A DNA stretch of 39,841 nt from Ascoidea tarda (nom. inval.) (GCA_030560485.1 JAKTTS010000085.1:1-39841), one strand, 5' to 3'. Numbered from the stretch's first letter, positions 1 through 11,060 are shown. Notes: generated by a model not told the origin, from the sequence alone. Numbers and translations are program-made.

Positions 1-2397
1 GTTCCATTACCCAAATGTAAAATCCATTTGGTAATGATTGAATGAATTAATATGAAGAATAAGCTTTTTAATTTTCATCAAGCCATTGAAATTGGACTTG
101 AGAATAAAAATAAAAGGAAATTACAGCAAAAGCAGAAGGGTCGATAAGAATTTATCCATTTAAGCATAAAGCATTAAGGAATCTCATAAACAGATTCGGA
201 GCTTTGTCAGTCATATTTAATCTGGCCAATGGGAGACCGTAAAAAAAAATCTGGAACTTTTACGTTTTTCTCCAAAGTCAACGCTGGAAACGAAAATTCA
301 GACTTTTTCAGTATTAGTGTCTGAAGAAAAACTTGGCTGGCAGTCTGCGAGCCTGCGAAAATCGGGTTGTTCACCAAATAGATAACGTGGTAAATTTTCT
401 TTTTTCATTTAAGATTGCAATCAAAATCTGTCAAAAATCTGGGGTAAGACTCTTAGAGTGTTAAAGCTCAGCATAACTCGACACATTTCGTTACATCTGG
501 AAAAATGGATGCATGGGCACCGATTTAGACTTATCTTTCTTTTGCGATGTTCGAAAAATGTAAATCCATAAAGAAAAAAGGAAAATTTGATGAATCAACA
601 TTTATCATGTCTGTCTTTTTTGCGTCGAGCCAACCAACGCGAATTAAAAAAAGTGCCTGCGTGGCTATCGGCCCGTGATCACCGGAGGGCACGGGCCGAT
701 GAGTAAGCCATTGGTGACTCGGAACTGCATCAGAGCGGGAAGGAGTCAGAATATCGAGATGAAGGCAGTGTTGGTGGAAGTCTGGGCCGTTCTGAGTGGT
801 GGATATTTGCCACCAACAATAGCTCGGCCCGGAAAGTCTTTCTGTACGTGCTGTTTATCAGATCCTCTTTTGTGGTCTTGGACTTGCATGTGACTCTTGA
901 TTTTCCACAGAAGTGAAAACAGAGAAGGATCTTGAGGGCCAATTTGATCAACAATCATCGCAAATGGGCCCAAGAAACATCGAAGAGCTTCTTTATCAGA
1001 CTGTATGTTTTCTCAACCTTCAATTTGTTTGTTCAAAGCACTTGGAGCAGAGCACTAACATTGTTTTTGGCAAATTTAGCTTTTAGGCAGTAAGGGCTTC
1101 CGAAATTTTGTTCGAAGAGTTTACTGTAAAGTGAATGGCATTCAAACAAAACCCATTTTCAACAAACCCAAAATCAAATCAGTCTATTATAGTGAATGTA
1201 TGTATTTAACTTAATCCGAATGGGCCTTTTGGAATCAAGCGAATTTAAAGTATTAATATAATTATTAGATCAACCAACTCAATTCCAGAAATTCAATGCC
1301 TTCAGAATTCTTTTTGTGCAGGAATTGAAGAATATCTTCGGAAGATAGACATTGGTTATCAAGCTTGCTCGTTTATTAAATTATATTAATTTAAATTTAA
1401 ACTTAATGAGTAAAACTCCTTTTGTTGTTTTATTCTCGAGTTTACACTCTATGCAAATTTAAAGTCATCGGATGGGTTTTATTTCAAATTTTAATAAACA
1501 TTGATAATTAAATTTTGTGATGAAATTCAAAATGAATATATCAAGCTATGCAAAAAGAATCTGATAGAATCACCATTAACTAGAAACTTACTAGATGACT
1601 TTGTTTGTTTCTTATTTGTTTTAATGATGGTCATTATAATGTCTTTCAAATAAAAAAAAATAAAAATAAAGATAAAAATATGAAAAAAAATGAAAAAAAA
1701 AAATATAATTTTTTTGTTTAACAGTAATCAATAAATAAATAGAAATGCTTTAAAACCTCAAATTATATTCGATTAATACCCAAAAATCTTCATTGTATTC
1801 CAAAAAATTTCTACCATTATACATTTACTTTAATTTCCCAAGCTTTAATATACGGACTCATTAGCTAATAAAAAAAAGCTATAATTACACTTGAATACTG
1901 AAATCTTAATAAGCTCTTATATGACTAACCAATTCAAATATTTTCTATAATCTGAATTTTATCATGAATTTTTGTTCCCCATTAACAGAAATTTTACCAA
2001 CTAAACCAAAAAAATTTCAAAAAAACACCCATTGAAATTTCAATATATAAAACTAAGCATGTTTTTTTCAAGAAAAAAAATATCAAGCTGAAATAGCTAC
2101 TGCTTTATTGTATATACACTAAAAAAACATAGAAAAACATAGAAAGGAAAACGTTTCTATTAAAACTAATCACCACGAATAACTTCTGATGGGCAATAAC
2201 CAAGAAACTCTAAGGACCTCCAACTGCCATCTAAAGTAAAATTTCATTTGGGTGTAAACCTCAAATCTCTTCCACTATCTCCAACATATCAACGGAATTT
2301 AATTTTGTGAAAACGTCCGTTCTTCACTTTTCCAGCAACTGTTTGAATCTGACTATCTTTGATATATATCACAATAATACACAGTACACAATACAGA
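1..2397. other. Gene-free stretch upstream of RTC1
   Basis: No reading frame starting with ATG here resembles a protein I know. None of the six frames runs in from the left edge for more than about 25 codons. Bases roughly 600 to 1000 are distinctly richer in GC and hold a perfect 11-bp hairpin, reported separately. The rest is AT-rich with A and T tracts, and the last few hundred bases must contain the RTC1 promoter. Short frames around 675-973 on both strands overlap one another and are what a GC-rich patch gives by chance. Confidence 0.6.
667..700. repeat. Perfect 11-bp inverted repeat (hairpin)
   Basis: Bases 667-677 (ATCGGCCCGTG) are exactly complementary to 690-700 (CACGGGCCGAT), with a 12-base loop. 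The arms are GC-rich and stand out from AT-rich surroundings. It could be a regulator-binding site or a folded RNA element. No function can be assigned. Confidence 0.7.
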
Positions 2398-5300
2398 ATG
2401 GCCCTCAATGCCGAAAATCTTAATAGAACAAGAAGAAATAACTCTTCTAATCATCGCATTTTGCCTTTCAGTCTTCTAAATTCTCCCTTGGCTCAACCAG
2501 GCTCCAATTCTAGTCCCTCTAGTTCATCGCCAATAAACAATGCACTACCTCAATCTCCGATGAACAGTCACAATTTGTTCTTGCAACCGCTTCATGGCTC
2601 AGATATTTTGGACAGAACTTCTTCAAACTACAAAAAATTCTCTTACAAAACAAAAACATCATTAAATTTTGCTTCTTATACCGAAATACAGGCTCTTTCC
2701 TCCTCAAATGATCCTGCTCACCCAAACAGAGTGGTAATTGCTGGGAAAAGTTTAATTCAAGTTCTAGATATTGATAACGAAAATTCCAAAATCACAATTG
2801 TAAAAGATGTTTTAAAAGGTTCTTTTCTACAAAAAAACGTCACTCAATTGGGCTCCATCTTTGACATAAGATTTGGTTATCACTCAAATAAAAATTTGAT
2901 TGCTGTTGCTTCGATAACAGGTTCGGTATATGTATTTGATAATTCAGATGTATCTTCATCAACATACAATAAAATCGTCAATAATCTTAAAGCACACAAT
3001 CGTCCTGTCAACTCCATTGCCTTTTCTCCTCATGACTCTAATCTATTGATGTCTGGATCCAGAGATGGTGTTATAAAAATTTGGGATCTTCGTTCTGAAG
3101 AGCCTGTAAAAAGCTTATCTGCAAATGCTGATGTAGTAAGGTGTAATGAATATTCTCCTCATGATCCGTATAGCATCGTTGCTACCTATGATTCTGGAAG
3201 CATAGTAAAATGGGATTTGAGAAACAATAAACAAGAAAAAAGATTTAATGGCCACAATAAAGGGGGTCTCACTCTTGAATGGAATAATAAATTCAACTAT
3301 ATTGTTTCTGGAGGTAGCGATCAACAAATTCAGGTTTGGAATATGAGCTCCAAGAACATTCAAGATCGTTCCCAACCGGATTTCACAATAAATACGTCGA
3401 GTCAGATAGCCAAGGTTTCGTGGTCTCCTTTCACAGAAAACTGTTCCTCTGTTATCGACTGTCAAATTGCATCTTGCTATTTAGGGAACAATTCTTTTGT
3501 GAATGTATGGGATCTCAAAAGGAATTTTATACCTAGATTTGTATTGGCTGAACATTCGCAACCAGCCACTGGTTTGTGTTGGAAAGATCGAAATCACATA
3601 TGGACCTGTTCAAAAGATAAATTATTTATACAGCATGATTTGAGAAGTGAGAGATGTACGATAGAAGATTTACCTAAAACTTCTGTCAAATTTAATTGGT
3701 CCAGATTTAATGAGGTTTGTTTTATTTCTCAAAATGATGATTGTTTTACTTTAAATAAAAACAGAAACGAGAATCTATCGTATGATAAGGGCCATTCGGT
3801 TTATCAATCTTCAAGACATTTTAAAGAAAATTTTAATGATTACTTTATGTCCTCTAAAGAAACAAATGAAAAATATAATCATCTACTCAATTCCACGCCT
3901 GATTTAAGAAATTCGGAAGATCTCATAGATGATTCATATAACAATATAAATCATACATTGAGTGATTACTCTAACCATATAAATGAAATACATGCTCAAA
4001 ATCATGGAAATCGTGTTTTTTTTCCAAAATTTTCTTCTTTTTTGTTTAAATTGAAGCCGAGAAACCTGTTTGATCAAGAAAACCTGACAAATGAAAATGT
4101 TCAATCCCAGGGAACGCACAGAGATTCTCATGGTTCAAGTAATTTGGACTCAAACAACTCAAACTCTAGTTCTGTTGTAGGGTCCCTTCCAGTTCCTCAA
4201 CTTCAACGACATATCAGCTTTTCCAGTCACCAAATTAATCAACATGGTGTTAGTTTCGGAAGTTCCAACCAACTTTCTAAATCTGATCAATCTAAAAAAT
4301 CTTTTTTGGGTGGAAACTCTCCTCATAGTCCCATTTTAAACAAAAAAAATGAAAATTTACTAACTAATCATCTGCAGGGAAATCCCATGGCTACCTACAA
4401 TGATATCTATGATTTTAATAAAAACAGCAATAGTAGTGATAGTTTATTTGCATCAGCTGCGCTGAAAATAGAAAGATCCCACTCTCAATCTCCCAAAAAC
4501 TCGGCTTTTAATGATATACCGAGACCTATAATTCAGAGGTCACAGACTACTCACCAATTTATTAGTGGGTTAAAAGAAAATAAACCTTTGCAAAATACAC
4601 ATTACAGAAACACGTCTAACCATCAATTTGGCCAAGAAATGGAAAATCTAGTTAATGAAAATAAAAATCATTCTAACATCAAGAATTCAGCTCGAAATCC
4701 TATAAATTTTAACGAGCAGCCTCAGAATATATCAAAAACTACGATTAATATCGAGAATTCTGGAAAAGAAATTGGTTTTCAGAATCTTACAAATTCCCCA
4801 TTTAAAAATATAACTAATAATCTATTGAAATCTTCTTTGGATGTTTCATTTCCATTATCAAGTCTTGTTCATACATCATCTAACAGTTCAGGCCAGTTGA
4901 GATCATCTGTTCAACCCAATCTCAATGTGCCTAGTCTTAGTCGAACATCTTCAAACTTGAAACCATCTAAAAATTATTCAAACTCTAATTCTTTTCTTGA
5001 TTCAATTGCCAGGAATCCTGAATTTAGTTTTAAAAACACACCAATACCTTTGATTTATTTATGCAACCCAATAAAAATTGAAAGAGATTTTGATTTAATT
5101 TTTCAACGTTGTTCTTACAGCTATTTTAGGTACTTGGGAGAAGGAGTTGAGTGGTATTATTATCGCTTAATGGAGTTTTTGGATGGTGAAGAATTGCGGA
5201 TACCTAGAATTTTTGAAAATGGCGAAAATCTCTTTTCTGTTTTGGAAATGCTTGATGATAAAGATAAAAAACCATCAATAAGAGAAAGGAAATCTATTTT

Positions 5301-7131
5301 GAATAAATTAAAAATTGAAGAGATTCGGAAAATTGTAGATGAAGTTTTTTTTGGATACGAATCAATGTCTCTAAGTGACAAACTTAACTTTTCAGATGAT
5401 TTTGAAAATGCACAAATAGTTTGCTTAATCAAGTTTTTAATTTTGATAAAAGATATTGAAACTGTGAAAATATTGATAATAATTATTGATAATATAAGGG
5501 TTGCAACAGAAATTCAATATTTCAGGCATTTTAAATTATGGAAAATGATATTGACAGTAATCTTAATAAAACAAGAAAACCGGAAAAAAGATTTTATGAA
5601 TGGGAATTTATCTCAAAATCAAATAAATATGAAATTTCAAAGAAAGGGATCAGATAATAATTCAGATATTTTTAGTAATTTTGACACTGATGAGTTGAAT
5701 AAAGAACAAAGTAAAAGCGATAATACTGAAAATTTTACTGATTCAAATCATTTCTATGCTTCTTCAGTTGAGTCATCTACTCTCTCAATGTTACAATTAG
5801 TACCGAAAATTCAGGTGGATGGTTCTTCCAATAAAAATGAACAAAATGGGAAAAGTGATAGTGATTCCAATATAAATAAACGCATAAAAAGAAAATCATT
5901 AAATGATGCTGACGACAATAAAGAAAATTTACACGCAATCAACCAGCTGCGGCAAAAATCAGGAACTAGTTATAAAGATAATGAAAGTGCAATTTTAGAT
6001 GACAGTGATGAATCTGATGAGGAATTGGTAAACCCTAAGTCATTTCCTTCAATTTATAATTCCAATCCCAACAAAGTAAAGAGTAATTTTCTTATCAAAA
6101 ATCCAAAGTCTTTAGAAAGTTCAACATCTAGCCTTGGGATGCTAGATTCATCAAGTGAAGTAAAGAGTACTGTGAATGTTCCCAACCATAATAACAAGCA
6201 AAATTCTAATCATGAAGATGTAGAGTTTAATATTTCACATTCCTTTAGATCTTCAATTTCACCATTATCATTTTCTGTTGGAAGAAGTATTCCAAAGGAT
6301 TCGCCGTTAGGTGGATTAATTCGATCAAAGAGCTCCAGGCTTTCTAATTTTAATTATCCACTGGATAAATTTAAAAGAGATAATGCAACCGAGAGACTAC
6401 CTGGAACTCTCAGTTTAAAGAGTAATTTAACAAAACAAATAAAATACAATTCATCATCAGGGGAACATGGCAATGTTTATACAAGCACAGTTAGTAGTTT
6501 TAGAGATGAGAGACATAATCAAAATGCAAAAAGTACATTGGAAGTTTCTCAAGAGCGATTAGATAAGGAAAATCTAGTCAAGAGAATCAATATGAATCAT
6601 TCTAACGGATTTCCATGGAATCCAGAGCGAATTATCACAAGAGTTAGCAGTTATGCAACTGAAGAAGGAGACATATTAATGTGTGTATCGTTGTTACTAT
6701 TATTTCGTAATTTATTTACAAAATATCAAGCATTGGAATGGGTTCATGGTTTTATTGAAATTTTAACAAGAAAAAGACTATTTACAACTTCTTCATTAAT
6801 TTTGAAATATTGTGGATTGCCAGAAATACTGAATGAAGGATTAAAAAACACACATATTAATTCATTTTGCTTTAATTGCAAAAACATTATTACAAATGAC
6901 AAAGTGAAATTGAGTGGAAATAATGAAAAAGAAGTTAGAAGTAGATATTGGATATGTGAGAATTGTAAAATGTTTACGAGTAAATGTTGTTACTGCGATA
7001 TTCCTATTAAAGGATTGAGTTTGAATTTACTCACTTGTGGACATCATATTCATGCTGAATGCTTTAAGGAATGGTTTGATGGTGATGAAAGAGAGTGTCC
7101 ATGTGGATGCGGTGAAGTTATATTTGAATAA
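2398..7131 (+). CDS. RTC1: RTC1, WD40/RING subunit of SEACAT (GATOR2, WDR24 family)
   Basis: This predicts a 1577-residue orthologue of yeast Rtc1/Sea2 and human WDR24. That family is a component of the vacuole-associated SEACAT complex, which relieves inhibition of TORC1 in amino-acid signalling. The first ATG of the frame is at 2398; upstream codons carry no ATG. WD40 repeats occupy roughly residues 90-450, with clear blades such as SGSRDGVIKIWDLRS. A very long Asn/Ser-rich, probably disordered linker follows to about residue 1390. A helical segment comes next, and then a Cys/His-rich zinc module at 1490-1577 (CFNC, CENC, CCYC, CGHHIHAECF, CPCGCG). The C-terminal module closely follows the S. 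cerevisiae Rtc1 C-terminus as I remember it. The WD40 plus terminal RING order is diagnostic for this family. It is somewhat longer than the S. cerevisiae protein, mainly in the linker. Several of the few CTG codons in the window lie in this gene. Confidence 0.95.
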   Translation: MALNAENLNRTRRNNSSNHRILPFSLLNSPLAQPGSNSSPSSSSPINNALPQSPMNSHNLFLQPLHGSDILDRTSSNYKKFSYKTKTSLNFASYTEIQALSSSNDPAHPNRVVIAGKSLIQVLDIDNENSKITIVKDVLKGSFLQKNVTQLGSIFDIRFGYHSNKNLIAVASITGSVYVFDNSDVSSSTYNKIVNNLKAHNRPVNSIAFSPHDSNLLMSGSRDGVIKIWDLRSEEPVKSLSANADVVRCNEYSPHDPYSIVATYDSGSIVKWDLRNNKQEKRFNGHNKGGLTLEWNNKFNYIVSGGSDQQIQVWNMSSKNIQDRSQPDFTINTSSQIAKVSWSPFTENCSSVIDCQIASCYLGNNSFVNVWDLKRNFIPRFVLAEHSQPATGLCWKDRNHIWTCSKDKLFIQHDLRSERCTIEDLPKTSVKFNWSRFNEVCFISQNDDCFTLNKNRNENLSYDKGHSVYQSSRHFKENFNDYFMSSKETNEKYNHLLNSTPDLRNSEDLIDDSYNNINHTLSDYSNHINEIHAQNHGNRVFFPKFSSFLFKLKPRNLFDQENLTNENVQSQGTHRDSHGSSNLDSNNSNSSSVVGSLPVPQLQRHISFSSHQINQHGVSFGSSNQLSKSDQSKKSFLGGNSPHSPILNKKNENLLTNHLQGNPMATYNDIYDFNKNSNSSDSLFASAALKIERSHSQSPKNSAFNDIPRPIIQRSQTTHQFISGLKENKPLQNTHYRNTSNHQFGQEMENLVNENKNHSNIKNSARNPINFNEQPQNISKTTINIENSGKEIGFQNLTNSPFKNITNNLLKSSLDVSFPLSSLVHTSSNSSGQLRSSVQPNLNVPSLSRTSSNLKPSKNYSNSNSFLDSIARNPEFSFKNTPIPLIYLCNPIKIERDFDLIFQRCSYSYFRYLGEGVEWYYYRLMEFLDGEELRIPRIFENGENLFSVLEMLDDKDKKPSIRERKSILNKLKIEEIRKIVDEVFFGYESMSLSDKLNFSDDFENAQIVCLIKFLILIKDIETVKILIIIIDNIRVATEIQYFRHFKLWKMILTVILIKQENRKKDFMNGNLSQNQINMKFQRKGSDNNSDIFSNFDTDELNKEQSKSDNTENFTDSNHFYASSVESSTLSMLQLVPKIQVDGSSNKNEQNGKSDSDSNINKRIKRKSLNDADDNKENLHAINQLRQKSGTSYKDNESAILDDSDESDEELVNPKSFPSIYNSNPNKVKSNFLIKNPKSLESSTSSLGMLDSSSEVKSTVNVPNHNNKQNSNHEDVEFNISHSFRSSISPLSFSVGRSIPKDSPLGGLIRSKSSRLSNFNYPLDKFKRDNATERLPGTLSLKSNLTKQIKYNSSSGEHGNVYTSTVSSFRDERHNQNAKSTLEVSQERLDKENLVKRINMNHSNGFPWNPERIITRVSSYATEEGDILMCVSLLLLFRNLFTKYQALEWVHGFIEILTRKRLFTTSSLILKYCGLPEILNEGLKNTHINSFCFNCKNIITNDKVKLSGNNEKEVRSRYWICENCKMFTSKCCYCDIPIKGLSLNLLTCGHHIHAECFKEWFDGDERECPCGCGEVIFE

Positions 7132-7616
7132 GTAAGAAAACAATAAAAAAGGAACTGAAGATCCAAGGGTTTAATTTACTTTTTTTTTTGGTTAATGATT
7201 TAGAAATTGGAATTTCAGATGGTGGTGAATGTACAATTGTTATTTTACATGGCTGTTGTTGATAAGTTACAATAAAACACATGATGTTATTTCAGGGAGT
7301 TTCTGAGGTTTCATTGATTATATCAAAACTATAAATCTAACTACTTTTAATAATTTCTGTCATTTCATTAAAGAGCTACATTTCAAGTTGGTAAGATTGA
7401 AATTGAAACATAGGCCAAATGAAATTCAAGAACGAATTTGAAATTTTTAATTTGTTTTTGGGTATTCTTTAGCATAGTAATTCTTTGGTATTTTACAATT
7501 GCTTTAAACCAAATTCTAAAACAGTAACATAAAGGCAAAGCAAAATAATATATGATTAACGTATGTTGTATTATTCACTCAAAAAAAATAAGGGAAAACA
7601 ACGTTATCGGAGAATG

Positions 7617-7644
7617 ACGAACATCCGAGTTGACGGGTGTTCGT
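7617..7644. repeat. Short hairpin, 10-bp stem
   Basis: ACGAACATCC at 7617-7626 pairs with GGGTGTTCGT at 7635-7644 across an 8-base loop. Nine pairs are Watson-Crick and one is T-G (G-U in RNA). It lies midway between RTC1 and TGL1. It is not followed by a U-tract, and its function is unknown. Confidence 0.6.
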
Positions 7645-8122
7645 AAATGTATGGTCCGAACAAAAAAGTAGCGATCCGAAGAATCCAGATTCTGTTGAGT
7701 ATAGTGCGACAATTTCCAAGTTAAGAATCCAGTTAACCAAATTAAACCCAAAAGGTGACATTATCTTATTTGATGAAACTGCTTTCGCCTGAAGTTAATC
7801 TGAAGAATCATGCTTTATAAAGTCAAAGTCAAAAATTGAATGCAGAAGGATTATTAAAATAAAAGAGGAAAGGGTATTTTGCTGCCTTAATTTAATTACA
7901 AAACTGATTTGGGTTGTTTGAAATTTTTGGAGAGAAAGAAGAAAACAGTGAATCGAAGGCAGTTGACTGAATTGGGAAGGATGACCATACGAGCGGATTT
8001 TCCACGAAAAAGAAAGGTAAACAATGCAGTGGATCAAAGTTTATTATTTGATGCGAGAAAAAAAAGCAAAATGGCAATCGGAGCGCAATTTAAAAACACA
8101 AACGCATTTTAATTTATTTTTA

Positions 8123-8158
<36 letters not shown>

Positions 8159-8176
8159 CTTTCGCTTTCGTTTTTG
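8123..8176. repeat. TTTTCG hexamer tandem repeat in the TGL1 promoter
   Basis: Six perfect TTTTCG units are followed by two CTTTCG units and one TTTTTG unit. The tract ends about 100 bp upstream of the TGL1 ATG. It is a likely length-variable microsatellite and could affect nucleosome exclusion at this promoter, which is inference. Confidence 0.9.
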
Positions 8177-8274
8177 TTTTGAATCTTTGATTTGAGCGAG
8201 TGAAAGTGGATTGGAAGAAACCAGATAGTTGATTAGTTTATATCAGAAAGATCGAATAAGAAGAATAATCAAGA

Positions 8275-9663
8275 ATGCATATTCCATTCATAGGGCGGTT
8301 ACAATTGATTGAATGGTCGATTTTATTTTTATCGTTGGGATTAGTTTGGACAGAGTTTTCGTTATCGATTATAACATATTTTTTGCCACATTTTATTATC
8401 AAGTTTTTTGATGATTTGGTCAAGGTGATATACGAAGAATTGGATAGTCGATTGCAGGTCAATTTAAAGGTGAAAGAGCTTGAGAGCGATGAGATTTCGT
8501 TAATGAAGAGGATAAATGAAGCGAGTGATTTTATTCAAATGTGCAAGATATTTGATTATGAAGCCGAAGAACATTTGGTCAGGACAACAGATGGGTATAT
8601 TTTGACTATTCATCGAATTAAGAATGGCAAGAATGGCAATGGTAAGGAAAATAAGGCAGTTGTTTATTTACATCACGGATTGTTGATGAATAGTGAGGTT
8701 TGGGTTACAATGATTGATTGCAAGAAAAATTTACCATTTGTGTTGGCAGATTTAGGGTATGATGTGTGGTTGGGGAATAACAGAGGAAACAAATACTCGC
8801 GAAAGCTTTCATCGATTAAAGATAATAAGCACAGTTTTTGGGATTTTTCAATCGATGAGTTTGCGTTATATGATATACCGGATTCATTGAATTACATATT
8901 GGAATTGACCAACGAGAAGAACTTGAGTTATATTGGATTTAGCCAAGGAACAGCGCAGTCGTTTGCTACGTTGAGCTTGCATCCCGAGTTGAATAAAAAA
9001 ATCAAAAAGTTGATAGCGTTGTCGCCAGCGTTAACACCCAAGGGGTTGAATCATTATTTTGTGGATACGTTGATGAAGTTGAGTCCTAACTTGATGTATT
9101 TATTTTTTGGAAGGAGTGCATTGTTACCATCAGCGACGTTTTGGCAGTCGATTATGTTTCCACCATTGTTTAACAAGCTTATTGACAATTCGAATGTGAT
9201 GTTGTTCAATTGGTACGGTAAGAATATCAAATATGAGCAGAAAATCGCGTCATATTCGCATTTATACTCAACAACGAGCGTCAAGGTGGTTGTGCATTGG
9301 TTTCAAATTATGAGAAATAAGAGCTTTCAGATGTTTGACGATTCGTACAGTTTTAATTATTTTTTGAATTCGAAAATCATAAAGAAGCAGCACGACAGTT
9401 CGATGAATGATGAGTATAGCAAGTTAAACTACAAGATCCCCAGTTTTCCAACCAGGAACATTCAAATTCCGATGCTATTGATTTATGGAAGGAATGATTC
9501 ATTGGTTGACATTGATATCATTTTGAGGCAGTTACCTGATAATAAAGAGAAGGAGCAAGTGAAGTCGATTGGAATCGACGAGTATGAGCATTTGGAGATA
9601 ATATGGGGAGATGAAGTGGATAAGTATGTTTTTCCCCATGTAATTGAGTTTTTGGCAGAATAG
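8275..9663 (+). CDS. TGL1: TGL1, steryl ester hydrolase / acid-lipase-type alpha/beta hydrolase
   Basis: This 462-residue protein matches yeast Tgl1 along most of its length. Tgl1 hydrolyses steryl esters at lipid droplets. The N-terminal hydrophobic stretch (about residues 12-45) is the type that anchors Tgl1 to droplet or ER membrane. The lipase-family segment starts near CKIFDYEAEEHLVRTTDGY. HHGLL (about 133-137) supplies the oxyanion region and GFSQG holds the nucleophile Ser223. Asp408 in IYGRNDSLVDID and His439 in YEHLEIIWG complete the expected triad. WFQIMRNKSFQMFD is also strongly Tgl1-like. The S. cerevisiae protein is longer, and this one stops about 20 residues after the catalytic His. 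The ATG at 8275 begins MHIPFIGRL, which parallels the S. cerevisiae start MYFPFLGRL and so decides the start. Confidence 0.95.
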   Translation: MHIPFIGRLQLIEWSILFLSLGLVWTEFSLSIITYFLPHFIIKFFDDLVKVIYEELDSRLQVNLKVKELESDEISLMKRINEASDFIQMCKIFDYEAEEHLVRTTDGYILTIHRIKNGKNGNGKENKAVVYLHHGLLMNSEVWVTMIDCKKNLPFVLADLGYDVWLGNNRGNKYSRKLSSIKDNKHSFWDFSIDEFALYDIPDSLNYILELTNEKNLSYIGFSQGTAQSFATLSLHPELNKKIKKLIALSPALTPKGLNHYFVDTLMKLSPNLMYLFFGRSALLPSATFWQSIMFPPLFNKLIDNSNVMLFNWYGKNIKYEQKIASYSHLYSTTSVKVVVHWFQIMRNKSFQMFDDSYSFNYFLNSKIIKKQHDSSMNDEYSKLNYKIPSFPTRNIQIPMLLIYGRNDSLVDIDIILRQLPDNKEKEQVKSIGIDEYEHLEIIWGDEVDKYVFPHVIEFLAE

Positions 9664-9890
9664 AGCGAGTATTGACGTGAATATGAATGATATACGCGAT
9701 ATATGGTGGGATAGACTTGGAGAGCAGGAGCTGATTGGAGAGTTGTCTTGAATAGAGTACACAGAGGGATAGCATGGATAAATAGAGTATTGATGGAAGA
9801 ATAGTGTAGATTGTAGATTGTAGTAATAGTGACGGTGGTGGTGATGGTGGATATGGAGGAGGTAGCGATTGTTTTTTAACTGCAAGTTAA

Positions 9891-9925
9891 TTTCATAATT
9901 TCATAATTTCATAATTTCATAATTT
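9891..9925. repeat. TTTCATAA octamer tandem repeat
   Basis: Four consecutive 8-base units TTTCATAA plus a partial unit lie about 230 bp after the TGL1 stop. It is a simple tandem repeat with no evident function. Confidence 0.85.
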
Positions 9926-10423
9926 AAATAGAATTTTACTTAAATAAAAGTAGTTTTATTTAATTATATGCTGATTTTAATCTTGAAACAATAAATGAAA
10001 TTGGTACTAAAAAATTGGACCACAACTTGGGTAATGTTGTGAAAAGATAGATGCTGTTCTTTATTTGATAACTATTGATAAGTAATAAATTTTTTTAATA
10101 ATAATAATGATAATAATAAATATTATTTAAAAATTGATCTATTATTTATTTTTTAAGCTGGTTTTGTGTAATGTTATACAGCTATAATTATTTTATTATT
10201 TTATCACCTTGTTTTTTTGTTTTCGACTAATTGAATTGGTATCAGATTAATTAAATATCAATTGATATTCATTTAACGTATGATTAATTGCTTTGAAATA
10301 ACAAAAAGATTACACAAAAATAGCCAGAATTGAATCTTTTTTCAGACAAAATTCATATTCAACTTGAGAAAAGTGATAGCACGATGATAGATAATTGATA
10401 ATTATCAGATTAAAACAAACAAA

Positions 10424-10445
10424 AGAAAGAAAGAAAGAAAGAAAA
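10424..10445. repeat. GAAA microsatellite
   Basis: A run of about five GAAA units in AT-rich intergenic DNA. Confidence 0.8.
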
Positions 10446-11060
10446 ACACCGAATTCTTGTGTTGAAATAATTGCTATAATTTGAATAAATTCAACAAGGA
10501 TTGGGAATTTAAATATGAATTTAGTAGTCGTAATAGTGATTGTGATTGTAGTAATAAAGAAACAAGAAATAAGAAAATAAAATTGGGGTAAAGATAGTAA
10601 TTTAAATTTTCAAAAATTATACTTTTAAAATTGTACAGGCGAAAAAGAACAAAAAAAGACATCAAAGAGCTGTTAATAACCAGTTGCGATTCATTACAGT
10701 AAATTGTGGTTTAATTTCTAAAATATTTTCAAACATTACAAGCAATAATTTTGGATTGATTGATTGATCGATTGAAGCAATCAGGAGGAATAATCAAGTA
10801 AAACAATTGAGCGGAGTTTATTGAGAGTTTGATATAATTGTCAACTGTCGTAAAAACGTTGGAGTTGATCCAGGCAATTGAAAGATTAAATGGAAATGAG
10901 TGAGCGAGTTGCTTTGTGGGAACGGTTGGAGCGGTGGTGAGATTTGTAACCGTGAGAGATCTATCTGTCTGCGCACCTTTACCGCGCATAAACTGTGCGA
11001 TTAGGTCATTTTCGATCGGTCTAAACTATTTTAAATCACATTGATCTTTTAAATTTTTTT

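Larger units (their letters stand above)
7132..8274. other. Intergenic region RTC1-TGL1
   Basis: About 1.1 kb without a supported gene. It holds the RTC1 3' end, a 10-bp hairpin near 7617-7644, and the TGL1 promoter with a TTTTCG hexamer tract at 8123-8176. The frame around 7909-8112 has no ATG until 7981 and resembles nothing known to me. Confidence 0.6.

Noticed and set aside
675-893. 72-codon plus-strand frame in the left GC patch
   Set aside because: The first codon is GTG and the first ATG gives about 64 residues with no family resemblance. Two minus-strand frames of the same size overlap it.
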